A stretch of 15,153 nt of DNA from BHER01 sp051652245. Lineage in GTDB: Bacteria > Bacillota_I > Bacilli_A > Culicoidibacterales > Culicoidibacteraceae. Shown piece by piece: positions 14,367 to 15,153 of this stretch. The notes beneath the pieces were generated by a model. That model ran no database searches and was not told where the DNA came from. It saw only the letters and a program-made list of their open reading frames with translations. Numbering within the stretch: position 1 is the first letter of the stretch; each line of letters opens with the position of its first letter. The DNA is taken from assembly GCA_051652245.1 (NCBI GenBank), contig JBOFTV010000094.1:1-15153 (forward strand). Reading direction: 5' to 3'. The translations under genes and the position numbers were made by a program.

Positions 14367-15153
14367 CTAAAATTTCTTTTTAAGTAACAAAATTATACCC
14401 CCAAAAAGTAGTGGAGTGACTCCTGTAATCACGGCTGCATTTGACTGTCCTGTTTTTGGAAGTGTTCCTACAGCAGGTTGTTTTACGGGAGGTGTTGTTA
14501 TTATTGGCGGGTTATTTGTTTCTGTTGTTGGAGGTATCTTAGTTGGTGCTGTCTGCAACCATTGAGCTGTTAGAACAATGTCATAATGGGGTACTGTATG
14601 TTTATCAAAATCCCATAATTCTATTTCTGACTCCTTTGTTGAAAGTGCTTGAGTATTTGTAGCCATCACTGCAAGCCATCCGATGAATTCATAATTTTCT
14701 CTTTTCGGATTTTCGGGTTTTGGTAGCTTACTACCATATAAGATATGCCCTTCTACTGGCACTTTTGTGTGCCCACCATTTATATCATAGGTTACACTGT
14801 AGCTTAGTTTTGTCCACTGAGCATAGAGGGTCAAGTTTTGGGGGGGCATCACATCTGTAGTAAAATTCCATGTTTTCCCACTTCCATCTTTTACCGTATT
14901 CCAACTAATAAAATCATGTCCATTTGTTTTTGGGGCCTTCGGTTCCAGTACTTTTATATTCACTGCTAATTTTTGCGTACTTGGGGGCTCTTCTCCCTCA
15001 CCACCATTTAGATCATAGCTTAAATCATATACTATTTGCTCCCATTGCGCATAGAGGATTAGATTTTGCGCTGGCATTACATTTGTAGCAAAATTCCAAC
15101 TGCTTCCACTTCCATCTTGCGCTGTATTCCATGCTATGAACGTGTAGCCACTT
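14367..15153 (-). CDS. LPXTG cell-wall-anchored protein with InlB-type B repeats (5' end outside window)
   Basis: The frame is open to the window edge, so only the C-terminal 261 or so residues are present and the true start is missing; the first internal ATG (15077) lies within a repeat and is not the start. The visible part holds three InlB B-repeat (Listeria-Bacteroides/Flg_new) units, each ending in a LYAQW- or LTAQW-type motif, the last more divergent. A proline/threonine-rich linker (14463-14558) follows. The sorting signal is LPKTG (14448-14462), then a hydrophobic stretch and a KKKF tail, so sortase should attach the protein to peptidoglycan. Such repeats act as stalks or ligand-binding modules in surface proteins; the functional N-terminal head is not visible. 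It converges on nanE across a shared terminator and shows no functional link to the sugar genes. Confidence 0.92.
   Translation of the reverse strand, partial: SGYTFIAWNTAQDGSGSSWNFATNVMPAQNLILYAQWEQIVYDLSYDLNGGEGEEPPSTQKLAVNIKVLEPKAPKTNGHDFISWNTVKDGSGKTWNFTTDVMPPQNLTLYAQWTKLSYSVTYDINGGHTKVPVEGHILYGSKLPKPENPKRENYEFIGWLAVMATNTQALSTKESEIELWDFDKHTVPHYDIVLTAQWLQTAPTKIPPTTETNNPPIITTPPVKQPAVGTLPKTGQSNAAVITGVTPLLFGGIILLLKKKF
14559..15153 (-). repeat. tandem InlB-type B repeats within the surface protein gene
   Basis: Three protein-level repeats: 15042-15153 (partial, containing WNTAQDGSGSSWNF), 14814-15029 (containing WNTVKDGSGKTWNF) and 14559-14801 (FIGWLAV with a longer insert). The first two share the pattern WNT-DGSG-WNF-T-VMP-QNL-LYAQW. 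The DNA is diverged between units, so these are old repeats. Confidence 0.85.

Noticed and set aside
14367..15077. Treating the ATG at 15077 as the start of a 236-residue secreted protein
   Set aside because: The frame stays open to the window edge with repeat sequence upstream of this ATG, and there is no signal peptide or ribosome site, so the gene is partial.
14559..15153. Surface protein repeats as a CRISPR array or DNA-level tandem repeat
   Set aside because: The repetition is at protein level with diverged DNA, unequal unit lengths and an open reading frame throughout.

Overview
The window is AT-rich DNA with short intergenic gaps, clear Shine-Dalgarno sequences, near-consensus sigma-A promoters, T-tailed intrinsic terminators, several PTS permeases and an LPXTG cell-wall-anchored protein. 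Together these point to a low-GC Gram-positive bacterium (Bacillota), most likely host-associated (Lactobacillales, Listeria-like or Erysipelotrichia-like). The genus cannot be settled from the sequence alone. No rRNA, tRNA, CRISPR array, insertion sequence or phage gene is visible. Nearly everything concerns uptake and catabolism of sugars or glycosides.

Layout. (1) 232-5163: an RpiR/SIS regulator (+) diverges from a two-gene minus-strand operon, a lactose/cellobiose-family PTS EIIC whose 3' end overlaps a GH38 alpha-mannosidase. (2) 5328-11840: a second RpiR/SIS regulator (+) diverges from a four-gene minus-strand operon: another lactose/cellobiose-family EIIC, a Cof-type HAD phosphatase, a DUF4127 protein of unknown function, and a fusion of a degenerate ROK domain to an RpiR HTH and an SIS domain. 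(3) 11865-14286: a glucose-family PTS EIIBC (-) diverges from nanE (ManNAc-6-phosphate 2-epimerase, +) across a shared regulatory region with a consensus minus-strand promoter and a strong cre-like (CcpA) site. (4) 14367-15153: the C-terminal part of an LPXTG surface protein with InlB-type B repeats (-), whose 5' end lies beyond the window.

Working model (inference). Loci 1 and 2 share the plan 'RpiR regulator divergent from EIIC plus processing enzymes' and look like diverged copies of one regulatory/transport module with different enzymes attached. Neither EIIC has an EIIA or EIIB nearby, so those must come from elsewhere. Locus 1 probably imports an alpha-mannoside as its phosphate and hydrolyses it. 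Locus 2 imports an unknown sugar and probably processes it with the DUF4127 protein and the HAD phosphatase, under three possible sensing inputs (separate RpiR, fused ROK, fused SIS). It is the best candidate here for an undescribed pathway. Locus 3 fits import and phosphorylation of ManNAc or a related hexosamine, with NanE converting ManNAc-6-P to GlcNAc-6-P.

No gene-free stretch exceeds 300 bases. The longest are 10735-11024 (divergent promoters and candidate operators), 1-231 (no recognised gene, only a doubtful 32-codon ORF) and 13398-13590 (divergent promoters and cre).
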